The notes below the pieces were generated by a model that was given only the letters and a program-made list of their open reading frames with translations, did no database searches and was not told the origin of the DNA. The position numbers and the translations under genes were made by a program. 64,000 nucleotides of DNA from Thetidibacter halocola. Its GTDB lineage: Bacteria; Pseudomonadota; Alphaproteobacteria; Rhodobacterales; Rhodobacteraceae. Shown piece after piece: positions 28,363 to 37,098 of the stretch (the first letter of the stretch is position 1; each line of letters opens with the position of its first letter). Location of the stretch: NCBI RefSeq assembly GCF_018224955.1, contig NZ_JAGTUU010000005.1:62001-126000 (forward strand), given 5' to 3'.

Positions 28363-29323
28363 AGACCCGGGTCCAACTGTTGAAGAGGGCTTCGTACAGG
28401 CTGAACCACATTCGCCCTCTTGTCGAGTGCGATGCCCTGCACTGCGGTCCTTGGGAACGGACGGTTTTCTATGGCTCAGTCGATGTGAGCAAACACCAAG
28501 ACACCATAAAGGCAGCGCAGAGGAGCCGCGACCAGATACAGAAGGTATCCGTTGTCTTGTGCTCGCGCATGTCAAGCGGCGTCTGCCAGTGAGGCCATGC
28601 GAACGCTGTCGCGGGGTTCGATTTCAAGCCCGATTGGCGAACCCAACTGAAATCGAAGCGTTCTGGTCAAGACAAGAAAAAGGGCCTTATTTTTCAATAC
28701 TTGCAAACAATTCACCAAATCCACGCAGTCATGAGGTCCGGAGAATATCGGCCTTGAGAGACCACTTCGGGGCCTCCCGGCAGAAGGGCCGGTTAACAGC
28801 CCCTCCCGCATAACCCTCGAAAACAACGGAAAAATCCGGCCGCCGCCGGATCAGGAGAACGCTTTCGCGGGGGCAAGTGGCGGAGGGGATGGGCCTGGAA
28901 TCCAACGTTTTCCGCCGCATAAGCATCTGTTTTATATAATAAAGCAGACATTTTGACAGTCATCCGGCTCTGTCGCGACTGCGAGCAAACCCGGCGAATT
29001 GCAACAGGGACAGTTCTTCTGGAGCGACACGGAAGCGTTCGCGCGGGCTCCGTTCAACTGATTGAAGCTTTTGCGAGATTGACGCCGATACTCGTGACTT
29101 TTCCCTTGGCTGGGCTCTCCTTCAACATGTTCTTGGCACCGCAAGTCTGGCATATAGCGATGCTGTCACGGGAGTACGGCAGGTTGGTGCGCGGGATGAG
29201 ATCAGCGCCGGTCTCTGCATGGCGCTGCCGTCTTGCCGTTCTTGAAACCTGCCTCTTCGCGGGATCGATACAAACCGCGTCCGCTGAATCACGGGGCAGA
29301 CTATCGAAAAACAGATCCAAAGC

Positions 29324-29340
29324 TGCACATTTTGTGTGCA
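29324..29340 (+). promoter_or_regulatory. NtrC-type binding palindrome upstream of amiC
   Basis: TGCAC-N7-GTGCA, inside the longer palindrome CTGCACA-TTTTG-TGTGCAG (29323-29341). This fits the known NtrC consensus half-sites and spacing. No sigma54 -24/-12 element (GG-N10-GC) was found downstream, so activation, if any, would use a sigma70 promoter, as reported for NtrC in Rhodobacter. Confidence 0.5.
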
Positions 29341-29482
29341 GAGCGTCCAGCGGAACCCGTGTGCGTCTACCAAATCACTTGCCAAACCACGCGGCCGTGC
29401 CCTAACGTCAACGCCATGCGGACATGGGCTCAATGGCGAGACCGCCGCAGTTCCAAAGATACATCTCCGCGAAAAGCGGCTT

Positions 29483-29526
29483 GGCAACGTAGCCTCTGCA
29501 GCAACCACGCTGACAGGGGCTTTTTT
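29483..29526 (+). promoter_or_regulatory. AmiR/ANTAR-type antiterminator hairpin overlapping an intrinsic terminator
   Basis: Hairpin GGC-AACGTA-GCC (29483-29494) has a six-base loop with A at position 1 and G at position 4, the ANTAR hexaloop rule. Its 3' arm is also the first part of a terminator stem: an 11-bp stem (29492-29502 with 29509-29520, one G-U pair and one bulged A, loop AACCAC) followed by six T (29521-29526). The two folds exclude each other. A further GC hairpin with an A-rich 5-nt loop (29467-29479) precedes it and could be the first ANTAR hairpin, but its loop does not fit the rule. amiC starts 16 bp later. Confidence 0.7.
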
Positions 29527-29541
29527 AATGTCTGGGGATCG

Positions 29542-30699
29542 ATGGTACCGCGACTGGAACTCCCGATAGGTCTGCTGATCTCGCAGACTGGTTCTTACGA
29601 GGCGGTGAGTCGCGCCATTCACGCCGGCGCCGAACTCGCCATAGACGAGATCAATGCCCATCCCGGGCAGCCAGTAAAGATCACCCCCGTGGCAATAGAT
29701 CCCGGCGGCAATCTTGCCGGCTATGTCGATGGCGCGCGGGTCCTGCTGCAGGATCATGGACTCAAGCATGTGGTGGGCTGCTACACCTCGTCCAGCCGCA
29801 AGGAGGTACTGCCGCTGTTCGAAAAGGCGGATGCTATGCTTTGGTATCCGTCGCATTACGAAGGCTTCGAGACCTCGGAGAACATCGTCTATATCGGCGC
29901 GGCCCCGAACCAGCACATCGTCCCGCTGACCCGGCATCTGCTCAGACAGTTCGGCACGCGCGGTTGGATGGTCGGATCGAACTACATCTGGGCTTGGGAA
30001 AACAACCGCATCCTGCGCGAGGCGATCGCCGCCTCGGGGGGCGCCGTACTGGGCGAACGGTATTTTCCCGTCGGCGAAACCGACCTTGGCGATGTGGTCG
30101 CGCAGATCATTGCCGACCGTCCGGATTTCGTTTTCACCACGCTGATCGGGCAATCCGGCTTTGCCTTCCTGAAGATGCTCCGCGCAGCGGCCGAGGCGGC
30201 CGGGATCGACCAGCCCCGCGATATGCCCGCCGCCAGCTGCAGCCTGTCCGAATCCGAACTGCCCATGCTGGGCGACGCGGCGGCGGGACACCTGTCGTCC
30301 TCGGTCTATTTTTCGAGCATCGCGTCGGTGGAGAACCGCCGTTTCGTGGGATTGTGGAATGCGCGCTTCCCGCAGATGGGACAGGCGTCGGCAGACGCGG
30401 AATCGGCCTATGTGGCGGTGCATCTGCTGGCCCGGGCGGCGGCGCGGGCCGGCAGCACCGGCTTTGCCGCGGTACGCGAGGCGGTGCGCGACCTCAGCTT
30501 CGACGCGCCCCAGGGGCGGGTGACGGTGGACGGCGACAACCTGCACTGCTGGATGCGGCCGCGCATCGGCCGGTCGCGCCGGGACGGCAGCTTTGACATC
30601 CTCGTGGAACATCCCGTGGCGCTGCGCCCCGACCCCTACCTGACCTGGACCCACGATGCCCGCGACGGCGGCGGTCGCGACCTGCGGTTGATCCAATGA
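29542..30699 (+). CDS. amiC: AmiC-like amide/urea sensor protein
   Basis: 385-residue periplasmic-binding-protein fold without a signal peptide, so it works in the cytoplasm. It starts LELPIGLLISQTGSYEAVSR and contains GCYTSSSRKEVLPLFEKADA, then MLWYPSHYEGFETSENIVYI, features shared by AmiC of Pseudomonas and FmdD/UrtA-type binding proteins. AmiC holds AmiR inactive until an amide binds. Start at 29542 has GGGGA 5 bp upstream; the terminator ends 16 bp before it. Overlaps amiR by 4 bp (ATGA), fitting a stoichiometric sensor-regulator pair. Confidence 0.88.
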   Translation: MVPRLELPIGLLISQTGSYEAVSRAIHAGAELAIDEINAHPGQPVKITPVAIDPGGNLAGYVDGARVLLQDHGLKHVVGCYTSSSRKEVLPLFEKADAMLWYPSHYEGFETSENIVYIGAAPNQHIVPLTRHLLRQFGTRGWMVGSNYIWAWENNRILREAIAASGGAVLGERYFPVGETDLGDVVAQIIADRPDFVFTTLIGQSGFAFLKMLRAAAEAAGIDQPRDMPAASCSLSESELPMLGDAAAGHLSSSVYFSSIASVENRRFVGLWNARFPQMGQASADAESAYVAVHLLARAAARAGSTGFAAVREAVRDLSFDAPQGRVTVDGDNLHCWMRPRIGRSRRDGSFDILVEHPVALRPDPYLTWTHDARDGGGRDLRLIQ

Positions 30700-31322
30700 G
30701 CCGCGCGATCCAGAAAAACTTTCGCGGGCTGCGGGCGCTGGTGATGATGGCCCCCGACAGCAATTGCGTCACGCTACAGCAGACGCTGCTGAAGCTGGGG
30801 CTGGAGGTGACGCTGGCGCGGACCCCGCCGGCGGGTGAGGCCGGGCCACGGCCCTTCGACGTGATCTTCTTTGACGCCGACGACGGAAGCGATGCCGGCT
30901 GGGATGACAGCACTCTGACCGATCTGCCGCTGATCGCGCTGATCGGCAGCGAGGCGCCCAGCCGTCTGGCGCGGGTCATCCACACCCGCGCCGCCAGCCA
31001 CATCCTCAAGCCGGTGCGCAGCTCGGGCATCTTCACGGCGCTGCTGCTTGCGGTTAACGAACACGCGCTGCGGATGCGTCAGCGCCAAGAGATGCAGGCG
31101 CTGCACCGGCGTCTGGCCGGACGGCGCGTCGTGACCAAGGCCGTGATGCGGCTGATGACCGGCTGTGGCCTGTCCGAAGAAGACGCCTACGAATGGCTGC
31201 GGCGCGAGGCCATGCAGCGCAGAATTCCGATGGAGGACATGGCGCGACATGCCATCGGACTTGGCCCCGATCCTGCGCAGGACGCCGGGTCGAACCAAGG
31301 TCGCGCAACAAGACCGGACTAA
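30696..31322 (+). CDS. amiR: AmiR-like RNA-binding antiterminator (ANTAR domain)
   Basis: 208 residues. The N-terminal half is a degenerate receiver domain (RALVMMAPDSNCVTLQQTLL, then PFDVIFFDADDG). A coiled-coil linker (NEHALRMRQRQEMQALHRRL) leads to the C-terminal ANTAR three-helix domain VVTKAVMRLMTGCGLSEEDA, then YEWLRREAMQRRIPMEDMARH. Such proteins bind paired hexaloop hairpins and prevent termination. The candidate RNA target is the leader at 29483-29526, so amiR would control its own operon. Transporter genes start 49 bp downstream. Confidence 0.88.
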   Translation: MSRAIQKNFRGLRALVMMAPDSNCVTLQQTLLKLGLEVTLARTPPAGEAGPRPFDVIFFDADDGSDAGWDDSTLTDLPLIALIGSEAPSRLARVIHTRAASHILKPVRSSGIFTALLLAVNEHALRMRQRQEMQALHRRLAGRRVVTKAVMRLMTGCGLSEEDAYEWLRREAMQRRIPMEDMARHAIGLGPDPAQDAGSNQGRATRPD

Positions 31323-31370
31323 TCGGTACATTGCTCAACCCGACAGAACACCAACAGTGGAGAGAGTCTC

Positions 31371-32612
31371 ATGACACGCATTCGACCGACCCTGGCCAGC
31401 CTGATGGCCGGCGCCGCCCTGGCGCTTGTCGCCGTGGCCCCCGCGGTCGCCCAGGACGGCCCCATCCGGATTGGCGTCCTCGAAGACCAGTCCGGCGATT
31501 TCGCCGCCGCGACCATGGTCAAGGTCCACGCCATCGAACTGGCCGCCAAGGAAATTAACGACGCCGGCGGCATCGATGGGCGCCCGGTGGAGCTGGTGAT
31601 CTATGACACCCAGTCCGACAACCGTCGGTATCAGGAATTCATGCGCCGGGTGCTTCAGTCCGACAAGGTGGATGTCGTTTTCGCCGGGTTTTCCTCGGCT
31701 TCGCGCGAGGCCTACCGACCCATCGTCAACCAGTTCGACGGTCTGGCCTTCTACAACAACCAGTATGAAGGCGGCGTCTGCGACAACAACATGATCGTCA
31801 CCGGCGCCGTGCCGGAACAGCAGTTCTCGACGCTGATCCCCTGGATGATGGAAGAATACGGCCCCAATGTCTACACGCTGGCCGCCGATTACAACTTTGG
31901 CCAGATCTCGGCTGAATGGGTGCGCCAGATCGTCGAAGAGAACGGCGGCACCATGGTCGGCGAAGAGTTCATTCCCCTCGGCGTGTCGCAGTTCGGCCAG
32001 ACCATCCAGAACATCCAGGCGACCGAAGCGGATTTCGTCGTCACGCTGCTGGTCGGGGCCGCGCAGGCCTCCTATTACGAGCAGGCGGCCTCGGCCAATG
32101 TCGGCTTGCCGATGGCGTCGTCGGTGAACGTCGGTCAGGGCTATGAGCACAAGCGCTTCACCCCCCCGAGCCTGGCCAACATGTTCGTGACCACCAACTA
32201 CATCGAGGAAATCGACACCCCTGCGTCGAAGGCCTTCGTCGAGAGGTTCCGTGCGATGTTCCCCGACGAGCCCTACATCAACCAGGAAGCGGCGAATTCG
32301 TACATCGCCATGAACCTGTACAAGCAGATGGTCGAGCGTGCCGGCAGTACCGATCACGACGCCATCCGCACCGTCCTGGCCGAAGGCGACGTCTGCTTTG
32401 ACGGGCCGTCCGGCAATGTCTGTCTGGACCCCAAGAGCCAGCACATGTCGCACACCATCTATCTGGCCAAGGTGAACGACGACCACTCGATCGCTTTCCC
32501 CAAGGTCTGGGAAGACATCAAGCCGTACTGGCTGGGCGAGGCAGGCTGCGACCTGACCCAGAACGACCCCAGCGCCCAGTACACCCCGTCCTCGCCGCCG
32601 CCGGCGCAGTGA
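31371..32612 (+). CDS. ABC transporter substrate-binding protein (branched-chain amino acid/amide type, FmdD-like)
   Basis: 413 residues with a cleavable signal peptide (MTRIRPTLASLMAGAALALV, cleaved near VAQDG). The mature part starts PIRIGVLEDQSGDFAAATMV, as in type I LivJ/UrtA-like binding proteins, and ends with a proline-rich tail after ENDPSAQ-type sequence. With the downstream permeases, ATPases and formamidase it probably brings short-chain amides or formamide into the cell. It is distinct from amiC, which has no signal. A strong hairpin follows its stop codon. Confidence 0.9.
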   Translation: MTRIRPTLASLMAGAALALVAVAPAVAQDGPIRIGVLEDQSGDFAAATMVKVHAIELAAKEINDAGGIDGRPVELVIYDTQSDNRRYQEFMRRVLQSDKVDVVFAGFSSASREAYRPIVNQFDGLAFYNNQYEGGVCDNNMIVTGAVPEQQFSTLIPWMMEEYGPNVYTLAADYNFGQISAEWVRQIVEENGGTMVGEEFIPLGVSQFGQTIQNIQATEADFVVTLLVGAAQASYYEQAASANVGLPMASSVNVGQGYEHKRFTPPSLANMFVTTNYIEEIDTPASKAFVERFRAMFPDEPYINQEAANSYIAMNLYKQMVERAGSTDHDAIRTVLAEGDVCFDGPSGNVCLDPKSQHMSHTIYLAKVNDDHSIAFPKVWEDIKPYWLGEAGCDLTQNDPSAQYTPSSPPPAQ

Positions 32613-32623
32613 TCGGTTGACCT

Positions 32624-32648
32624 GCCGGGCGGGTCTGATCCGCCCGGC
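32624..32648 (+). terminator. Intercistronic hairpin after the binding-protein gene
   Basis: Arms GCCGGGCGG / CCGCCCGGC with a 7-base loop, 12 bp after the stop, followed by CCCTTTCTGTT. This kind of hairpin protects the upstream mRNA and lowers downstream expression, giving more binding protein than permease. Confidence 0.6.
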
Positions 32649-32683
32649 ATCCCTTTCTGTTACAGACCCCAGGAGATCCGCGG

Positions 32684-33556
32684 ATGGCCCTGTTCCAGAG
32701 CGTCTTTGCCATGCTCTATCAATTCGGCGACACCTTCGCCTTTCTGGTGATTTCCTGCGCCGGACTGGCGGTGATTTTCGGCATGATGGGGGTGATCAAC
32801 CTTGCCCATGGCGAATTCATCATGTGCGGCGCCTATGTGACGGCTAGCACGGCGCGCGTCGGTGTGCCATTGCCGCTGGCGATCCTGATCGGCGCGCTGG
32901 TTGCCGGGGCGGTCGGCATGATTGTGGAACGGCTGGTGATCCGGCACCTGTACCACCGCCCGCTGGACTCGATCATCGCCACCTGGGGCATCAGCCTGAT
33001 CGCGACGCAGGGCGTGCTGATCGTGCTGGGATCGACCATGCAGGGCGTCGGCACCCCGCTGGGCAGCATCGACGTGGGCGGTCGATCCTATTCGCTTTAT
33101 CGCATCGTCCTCATGGCTTGTGCGCTGGGCCTGCTGGGCGGGCTGTACCTTCTGTTCTATCATTCGCGCTTCGGCGTGATCGCACGGGCCACCATCCAGA
33201 AGCCGCAAATGGCCCATGCGCTGGGGGTCAACACCGGCCGGATGTACGGGCTGACCTTTGGCCTCGGTGCTGCACTGGCCGGCCTGGCCGGTGGGCTGTA
33301 CGCCCCGACCATGACGATGGTGCCCACCATGGGTGCGACCTTCATCGTCGAAAGTTTCGTGACCGTGGTGGTCGGAGGCGCCGACATCTTCGTGGGTGCC
33401 GCCCCCGCCGCCGCGATCCTCGCGCTGATCAAGGCGGGGCTGACCGCCTGGTACGGCCAGCTGTTCGGCCAGATCGGCCTGTTGGTCACCGTCATCCTCG
33501 TCATCCGCATCTTGCCCGGGGGTCTTTCGGGCTGGCTCAAGGGAACCTCGCGATGA
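32684..33556 (+). CDS. ABC transporter permease, LivH type
   Basis: 290-residue inner-membrane permease with about eight hydrophobic helices. It carries the LivH-family pattern GLAVIFGMMGVINLAHGEFIMCGAYV near the N-terminus and FVTVVVGGADIFVGAAPAA near the end, including the EAA-like cytoplasmic loop ARATIQKPQMAHALGVNTGR. One half of the membrane channel; the partner permease overlaps it by 4 bp. Confidence 0.92.
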   Translation: MALFQSVFAMLYQFGDTFAFLVISCAGLAVIFGMMGVINLAHGEFIMCGAYVTASTARVGVPLPLAILIGALVAGAVGMIVERLVIRHLYHRPLDSIIATWGISLIATQGVLIVLGSTMQGVGTPLGSIDVGGRSYSLYRIVLMACALGLLGGLYLLFYHSRFGVIARATIQKPQMAHALGVNTGRMYGLTFGLGAALAGLAGGLYAPTMTMVPTMGATFIVESFVTVVVGGADIFVGAAPAAAILALIKAGLTAWYGQLFGQIGLLVTVILVIRILPGGLSGWLKGTSR

Positions 33557-34638
33557 GCGTCTCAGAGAGCGCAACGCTCAGCCGTAGCCGCACCCGCAGC
33601 CTTCTGGCCCGGCTCGAAGGGCCACAGACCATGGGGCGCGGGCCGGGCTTCTGGGGGGGCGCCGCCCTGGCCGTGGCCGCCGCCGCCGCCTATCCGCTGA
33701 TGGCCGACGCCTGGACCGTGGGTAACGCGGCCTATTTCCTGATCTGGACCTTCATGGCGATGGGGCTGGGTGTGGTCTGGGGCTATGCCGGCGCGCTCAG
33801 CTTCGGTCAGACCGCATTCTTTGGCCTCGCCGGTTATGCTTATGGCGTCATCACCCTGAACCTGGGTGCTGCCTACGGGCTGACGCTGCTGGCGCTAGTG
33901 CTGGCGGTGGCCATCGGCGGGCTGTTCGCGCTGGTAATCGGATATTTCATGTTCTACGGGCGCATTCAGGGCGTGTTCATCGGCATCGTGACCCTGTCGG
34001 TGACGCTGGTGCTGGAAACCTTCATGGCGCAGACTGCCGGACCGCAGTGGCGCATCGGCGAGGCGCGCCTGAACGGGTTCAACGGCATGTCCGGGATGCC
34101 ACCGCTGACGCTGCCGTGGATCGGCGGCGACATCGTCCTGTATCCCGGTCCGTCGCTCTATTATCTGCTGCTGGGGCTGGTGGTGGTCTGCTACCTCGGC
34201 CTTCGCATCATGCTGAATTCCCCGTTCGGCAACGTGCTGGTGGCGATCCGCGAAAACCCGCACCGTGTCGGGATGCTGGGCTATGACGTGCGGCTCTATC
34301 AGACGCTGGCCTTTGCCATCGGCGGCGCCTTTGCCGCGCTGTCGGGCGCGCTTTATACCGCCTGGGGGCAATACATCACGCCGTCGAGCATGGGGCTGAC
34401 CTCGGCTGCGCTGCCCATCGTCTGGGTGGCGGTGGGCGGGCGGCGCGACATCACCGCCACGCTGATCGGCACGATTGTCGTGCTGGCCGGGTTCCAGTCC
34501 CTGACCATCTACGGCAGCCAGTATGCGCTGGTCGTCATGGGGGCCCTGCTGCTGTTGACGGTTCTGGTCGCTCCCCAAGGCCTCATCATCGGCGCGATGA
34601 CCCTGCTGGGCCGCATCTTCAAGAGCAGAAAATCATGA
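33553..34638 (+). CDS. ABC transporter permease, LivM type
   Basis: 361-residue membrane protein, LivM family: GVVWGYAGALSFGQTAFFGL, then AGYAYGVITLNL near residue 80, and the loop VLVAIRENPHRVGMLGYDVR that contacts the ATPases. About ten helices. The start ATG overlaps the LivH-type stop. Second half of the importer channel; the ATPase gene overlaps its stop. Confidence 0.92.
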   Translation: MSVSESATLSRSRTRSLLARLEGPQTMGRGPGFWGGAALAVAAAAAYPLMADAWTVGNAAYFLIWTFMAMGLGVVWGYAGALSFGQTAFFGLAGYAYGVITLNLGAAYGLTLLALVLAVAIGGLFALVIGYFMFYGRIQGVFIGIVTLSVTLVLETFMAQTAGPQWRIGEARLNGFNGMSGMPPLTLPWIGGDIVLYPGPSLYYLLLGLVVVCYLGLRIMLNSPFGNVLVAIRENPHRVGMLGYDVRLYQTLAFAIGGAFAALSGALYTAWGQYITPSSMGLTSAALPIVWVAVGGRRDITATLIGTIVVLAGFQSLTIYGSQYALVVMGALLLLTVLVAPQGLIIGAMTLLGRIFKSRKS

Positions 34639-35354
34639 CCGATATCCTCAAGGTACAGGGCCTGCGAAAGGCCTTTGGCGGCGTCGTGGTCGCCAACGGT
34701 ATCGACTTTTCTCTGTCCGCCGGGACGATGCATTGCCTGATCGGGCCGAACGGTGCGGGCAAGTCCAGCTTTTTCCGCCTGTTGCTGGGCGAACATGCGC
34801 CGGACGCGGGCACCATCACCTTTGACGGCAGCGACATCACCGGGCTGCGATCGTTCCAGCGGATCCGGCGCGGCATCTCGGTCAAGTTCCAGGTGCCGGG
34901 CATCTTCAAGGCGCTGTCGGTCCGCCAGAACCTGGAGGTGGCATTTCAGGACCACCTGCATGGGCAAAGTCTGGGCGCGACGATCCGCGAGATGCTGGAC
35001 TTCACCGATCTGCGTGGCAACGAGACAACGCCTGCAGGCATCTTGTCGCACGGTCAGCAGCAATGGCTGGAGATCGCCATGGCTGTCGGGGTGGAACCAA
35101 AGCTGCTGCTGCTGGACGAACCGACGGCGGGCATGTCGCCGGATGAAACCCGCAAGACCGGCGAGATGCTGCATGATCTCAACAGTCGCGGCATCACCAT
35201 CCTCGCGGTCGAACACGACATGGCGTTCGTTGAACAGATCGCGCGGCGGGTCACGGTGCTGCATTTCGGGTCGATCTTTGCGAGCGGCACAATCGCCGAG
35301 ATCATCGACCATCCGGGCGTGCAGGAAATTTATCTGGGGACAGCCGATGCCTGA
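34635..35354 (+). CDS. ABC transporter ATPase, LivG type
   Basis: 239 residues. Walker A GPNGAGKSS near residue 39; signature in this protein reads LSHGQQQWLEIAMAV, the LivG/UrtD form; Walker B LLLLDEPTAGMSP; H-loop AVEHDMAFVEQ. Together with the LivF-type protein it powers amide import. Overlaps both neighbours by a few bases, so the importer is one translational unit. Confidence 0.93.
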   Translation: MTDILKVQGLRKAFGGVVVANGIDFSLSAGTMHCLIGPNGAGKSSFFRLLLGEHAPDAGTITFDGSDITGLRSFQRIRRGISVKFQVPGIFKALSVRQNLEVAFQDHLHGQSLGATIREMLDFTDLRGNETTPAGILSHGQQQWLEIAMAVGVEPKLLLLDEPTAGMSPDETRKTGEMLHDLNSRGITILAVEHDMAFVEQIARRVTVLHFGSIFASGTIAEIIDHPGVQEIYLGTADA

Positions 35355-36060
35355 TCAACCGCTTCTGACCATTTCGGGCCTGCGGTCGGGCTATGGCGGC
35401 GAAACCGTGCTGCAGGGGGTCGACCTGAACATCGCGCGGGGTGAAATCGTCGCCGTCGTGGGCCGCAACGGCGTCGGGAAAAGCACGCTGATGCGCACGC
35501 TGACAGGGCTTTTGAAACCCAGCGCCGGGACGATCCACTTTCAGGGCCGCGACGCCACGGCGGACGGGGCCGACCTGCGCGCGCGCAACGGCATCGGCTA
35601 CATCCCGCAGGGGCGGGAGGTGTTTCCCGAACTCACCATCCGCGAGAACCTGATGGTCGGAGAGGTGGCGGGGCGCGGGCGTGGTTCGCCGGATTACGAC
35701 ACGGTCTATCGGTTCTTTCCGATCCTCAAGGAACGGTCGCGCCAGCGGGCCGGCACCCTTTCGGGCGGGCAGCAACAGCAGCTGGCCATCGCCCGCGCGA
35801 TGATCGGGAACCCGGCGCTGATGCTGCTGGACGAACCCTCGGAAGGCATCCAGCCCTCGATCATCAAGGACATCGCGCGCAACGTGCGAACCTTGAACGC
35901 GGAAACCGGCGTGTCGGTGCTTCTGGTCGAACAGAACCTTGACCTGATCGTGTCGCTCGCCGACCGTGGCCATGTGATGGAAAAGGGCCGCATCGTCGCG
36001 GAACTTGGCGCTGACGAAATCCGGTCCCGCGACGAAGTCCGCAAATATCTGACCATCTGA
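35347..36060 (+). CDS. ABC transporter ATPase, LivF type
   Basis: 237 residues. Walker A GRNGVGKSTLMRTLTG near residue 39; GYIPQGREVFPELTIRENL of the LivF/UrtE family; signature LSGGQQQQLAIARAM; Walker B LMLLDEPSEGIQP; H-loop LLVEQNLDLI. Start at 35347 overlaps the LivG-type stop by 8 bp. A normal-length member; the formamidase gene follows 33 bp later. Confidence 0.93.
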   Translation: MPDQPLLTISGLRSGYGGETVLQGVDLNIARGEIVAVVGRNGVGKSTLMRTLTGLLKPSAGTIHFQGRDATADGADLRARNGIGYIPQGREVFPELTIRENLMVGEVAGRGRGSPDYDTVYRFFPILKERSRQRAGTLSGGQQQQLAIARAMIGNPALMLLDEPSEGIQPSIIKDIARNVRTLNAETGVSVLLVEQNLDLIVSLADRGHVMEKGRIVAELGADEIRSRDEVRKYLTI

Positions 36061-36093
36061 CCAACCCGAAATCGGCACAAGAGGAGAACGAAC

Positions 36094-37080
36094 ATGTCTT
36101 GGCTGAGCACATCCATCATGGCGCGAAAGGGCGTCGCCAAAGGCGTCGAAGGCGCACGCCACAAGATCACGATCGAGGATCAGGGCACCTTCCATTACGT
36201 CTACGGTCCCTATGCCACTCCCGTGCTCGAGGTCGAGCCGGGCGCGGTCGTGACCGTGGAAACCCACGACGCCTTCGAGGGGGCGATCACCGAAGTCGTG
36301 GACAACCCGTCGTCCCTGCTGAACTTTCCGTTCCTCAACCCGCAGACCGGGCCGATCTACGTCAAGGGCGCACAGAAGGGCGACGCGCTGGCGGTGCGCA
36401 TCATCTCGATCACGCCGCGCGGGCCGCAGCCCGTGGGCACCACCTGTCTTCTGACGGAATTCGGCGGGCTTGTTGCGACGGGAGACACGGCGCTGCTGAA
36501 CCCGCCGCTGCCTGAGAAAGTGAAGAAGATCGTCGTAGACGAAGACGGGGTGCACTGGTCCGACACGCTGATCCTGCCCTACGAGCCATTCATCGGCACT
36601 ATCGGCACCGCGCCGCAGATCGAGGCGATCTCGTCGCTTCAGCCGGATTACTACGGCGGCAACATGGATGTGCCGGACGTGGCGCCGGGGTCGATCATCT
36701 ACCTGCCGGTCAACACCGATGGCGGTTATCTTTACCTCGGCGACTGCCACGCGATCCAGGGCGACGGCGAACTGTGCGGTGTGGCGCTGGAAATCCCGGC
36801 GACGGTGGAAATCCACATCGACCTTATCAAGGGCCATGGCAACGGCTGGCCGCAACTGGAAACCGAGGACAAGATGATGTTCATCGGCTCGGCCCGCCCG
36901 ATGGAGGACGCCGCGCGCATCGCCTATCGCGAATTGGTGCGGTGGGTCGCCGCCGAAACCGGACAATCGGAAGCCGACGCCTACATGTTGTTGACGATGT
37001 GCGGCAAGGTGCGGCTGGGGAACATGGTTGATCCGAAATACAGCCTCGCCGCCGGGATCGAGAAAAAGTACCTCAAGTGA
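36094..37080 (+). CDS. fmdA: Formamidase/acetamidase (FmdA/AmdA family)
   Basis: 328-residue cytoplasmic enzyme that hydrolyses formamide or a short amide to the acid and ammonia. Visible family features: PVLEVEPGAVVTVETHDAFE near residue 45, LLNFPFLNPQTGPIYVKGAQ, and the most conserved stretch GGYLYLGDCHAIQGDGELCG near residue 210, which holds metal-binding His/Asp. Good AGGAG ribosome site. Last step of the operon: sensor, antiterminator, importer, amidase. The released formate could feed the formate dehydrogenase at the end of this window. Confidence 0.92.
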   Translation: MSWLSTSIMARKGVAKGVEGARHKITIEDQGTFHYVYGPYATPVLEVEPGAVVTVETHDAFEGAITEVVDNPSSLLNFPFLNPQTGPIYVKGAQKGDALAVRIISITPRGPQPVGTTCLLTEFGGLVATGDTALLNPPLPEKVKKIVVDEDGVHWSDTLILPYEPFIGTIGTAPQIEAISSLQPDYYGGNMDVPDVAPGSIIYLPVNTDGGYLYLGDCHAIQGDGELCGVALEIPATVEIHIDLIKGHGNGWPQLETEDKMMFIGSARPMEDAARIAYRELVRWVAAETGQSEADAYMLLTMCGKVRLGNMVDPKYSLAAGIEKKYLK

Positions 37081-37098
37081 TAGCAGGGAGCTGAAACC

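Larger units (their letters stand above)
28363..29541. other. Long 1.18-kb upstream region of the amide operon
   Basis: No convincing protein gene. AT-rich patches occur at 28680-28720 and 28925-28945 (a TATAAT at 28935-28940 without a good -35). An NtrC-type palindrome lies at 29324-29340 and a structured leader with an intrinsic terminator at 29483-29526. Short open frames at 28950-29400 on both strands show no family motif. The region looks like a promoter plus a long leader, possibly with decayed sequence on its left half. Confidence 0.6.

Noticed and set aside
28953-29405. Plus and minus frames of 75-150 codons upstream of amiC
   Set aside because: No homology signal by eye; overlap with the NtrC-like palindrome and leader suggests non-coding DNA.
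29341-29482. Sigma54 promoter between the NtrC-type site and the leader
   Set aside because: No GG-N10-GC element with a TTGC end was found; the nearest candidate has the wrong spacing (9).
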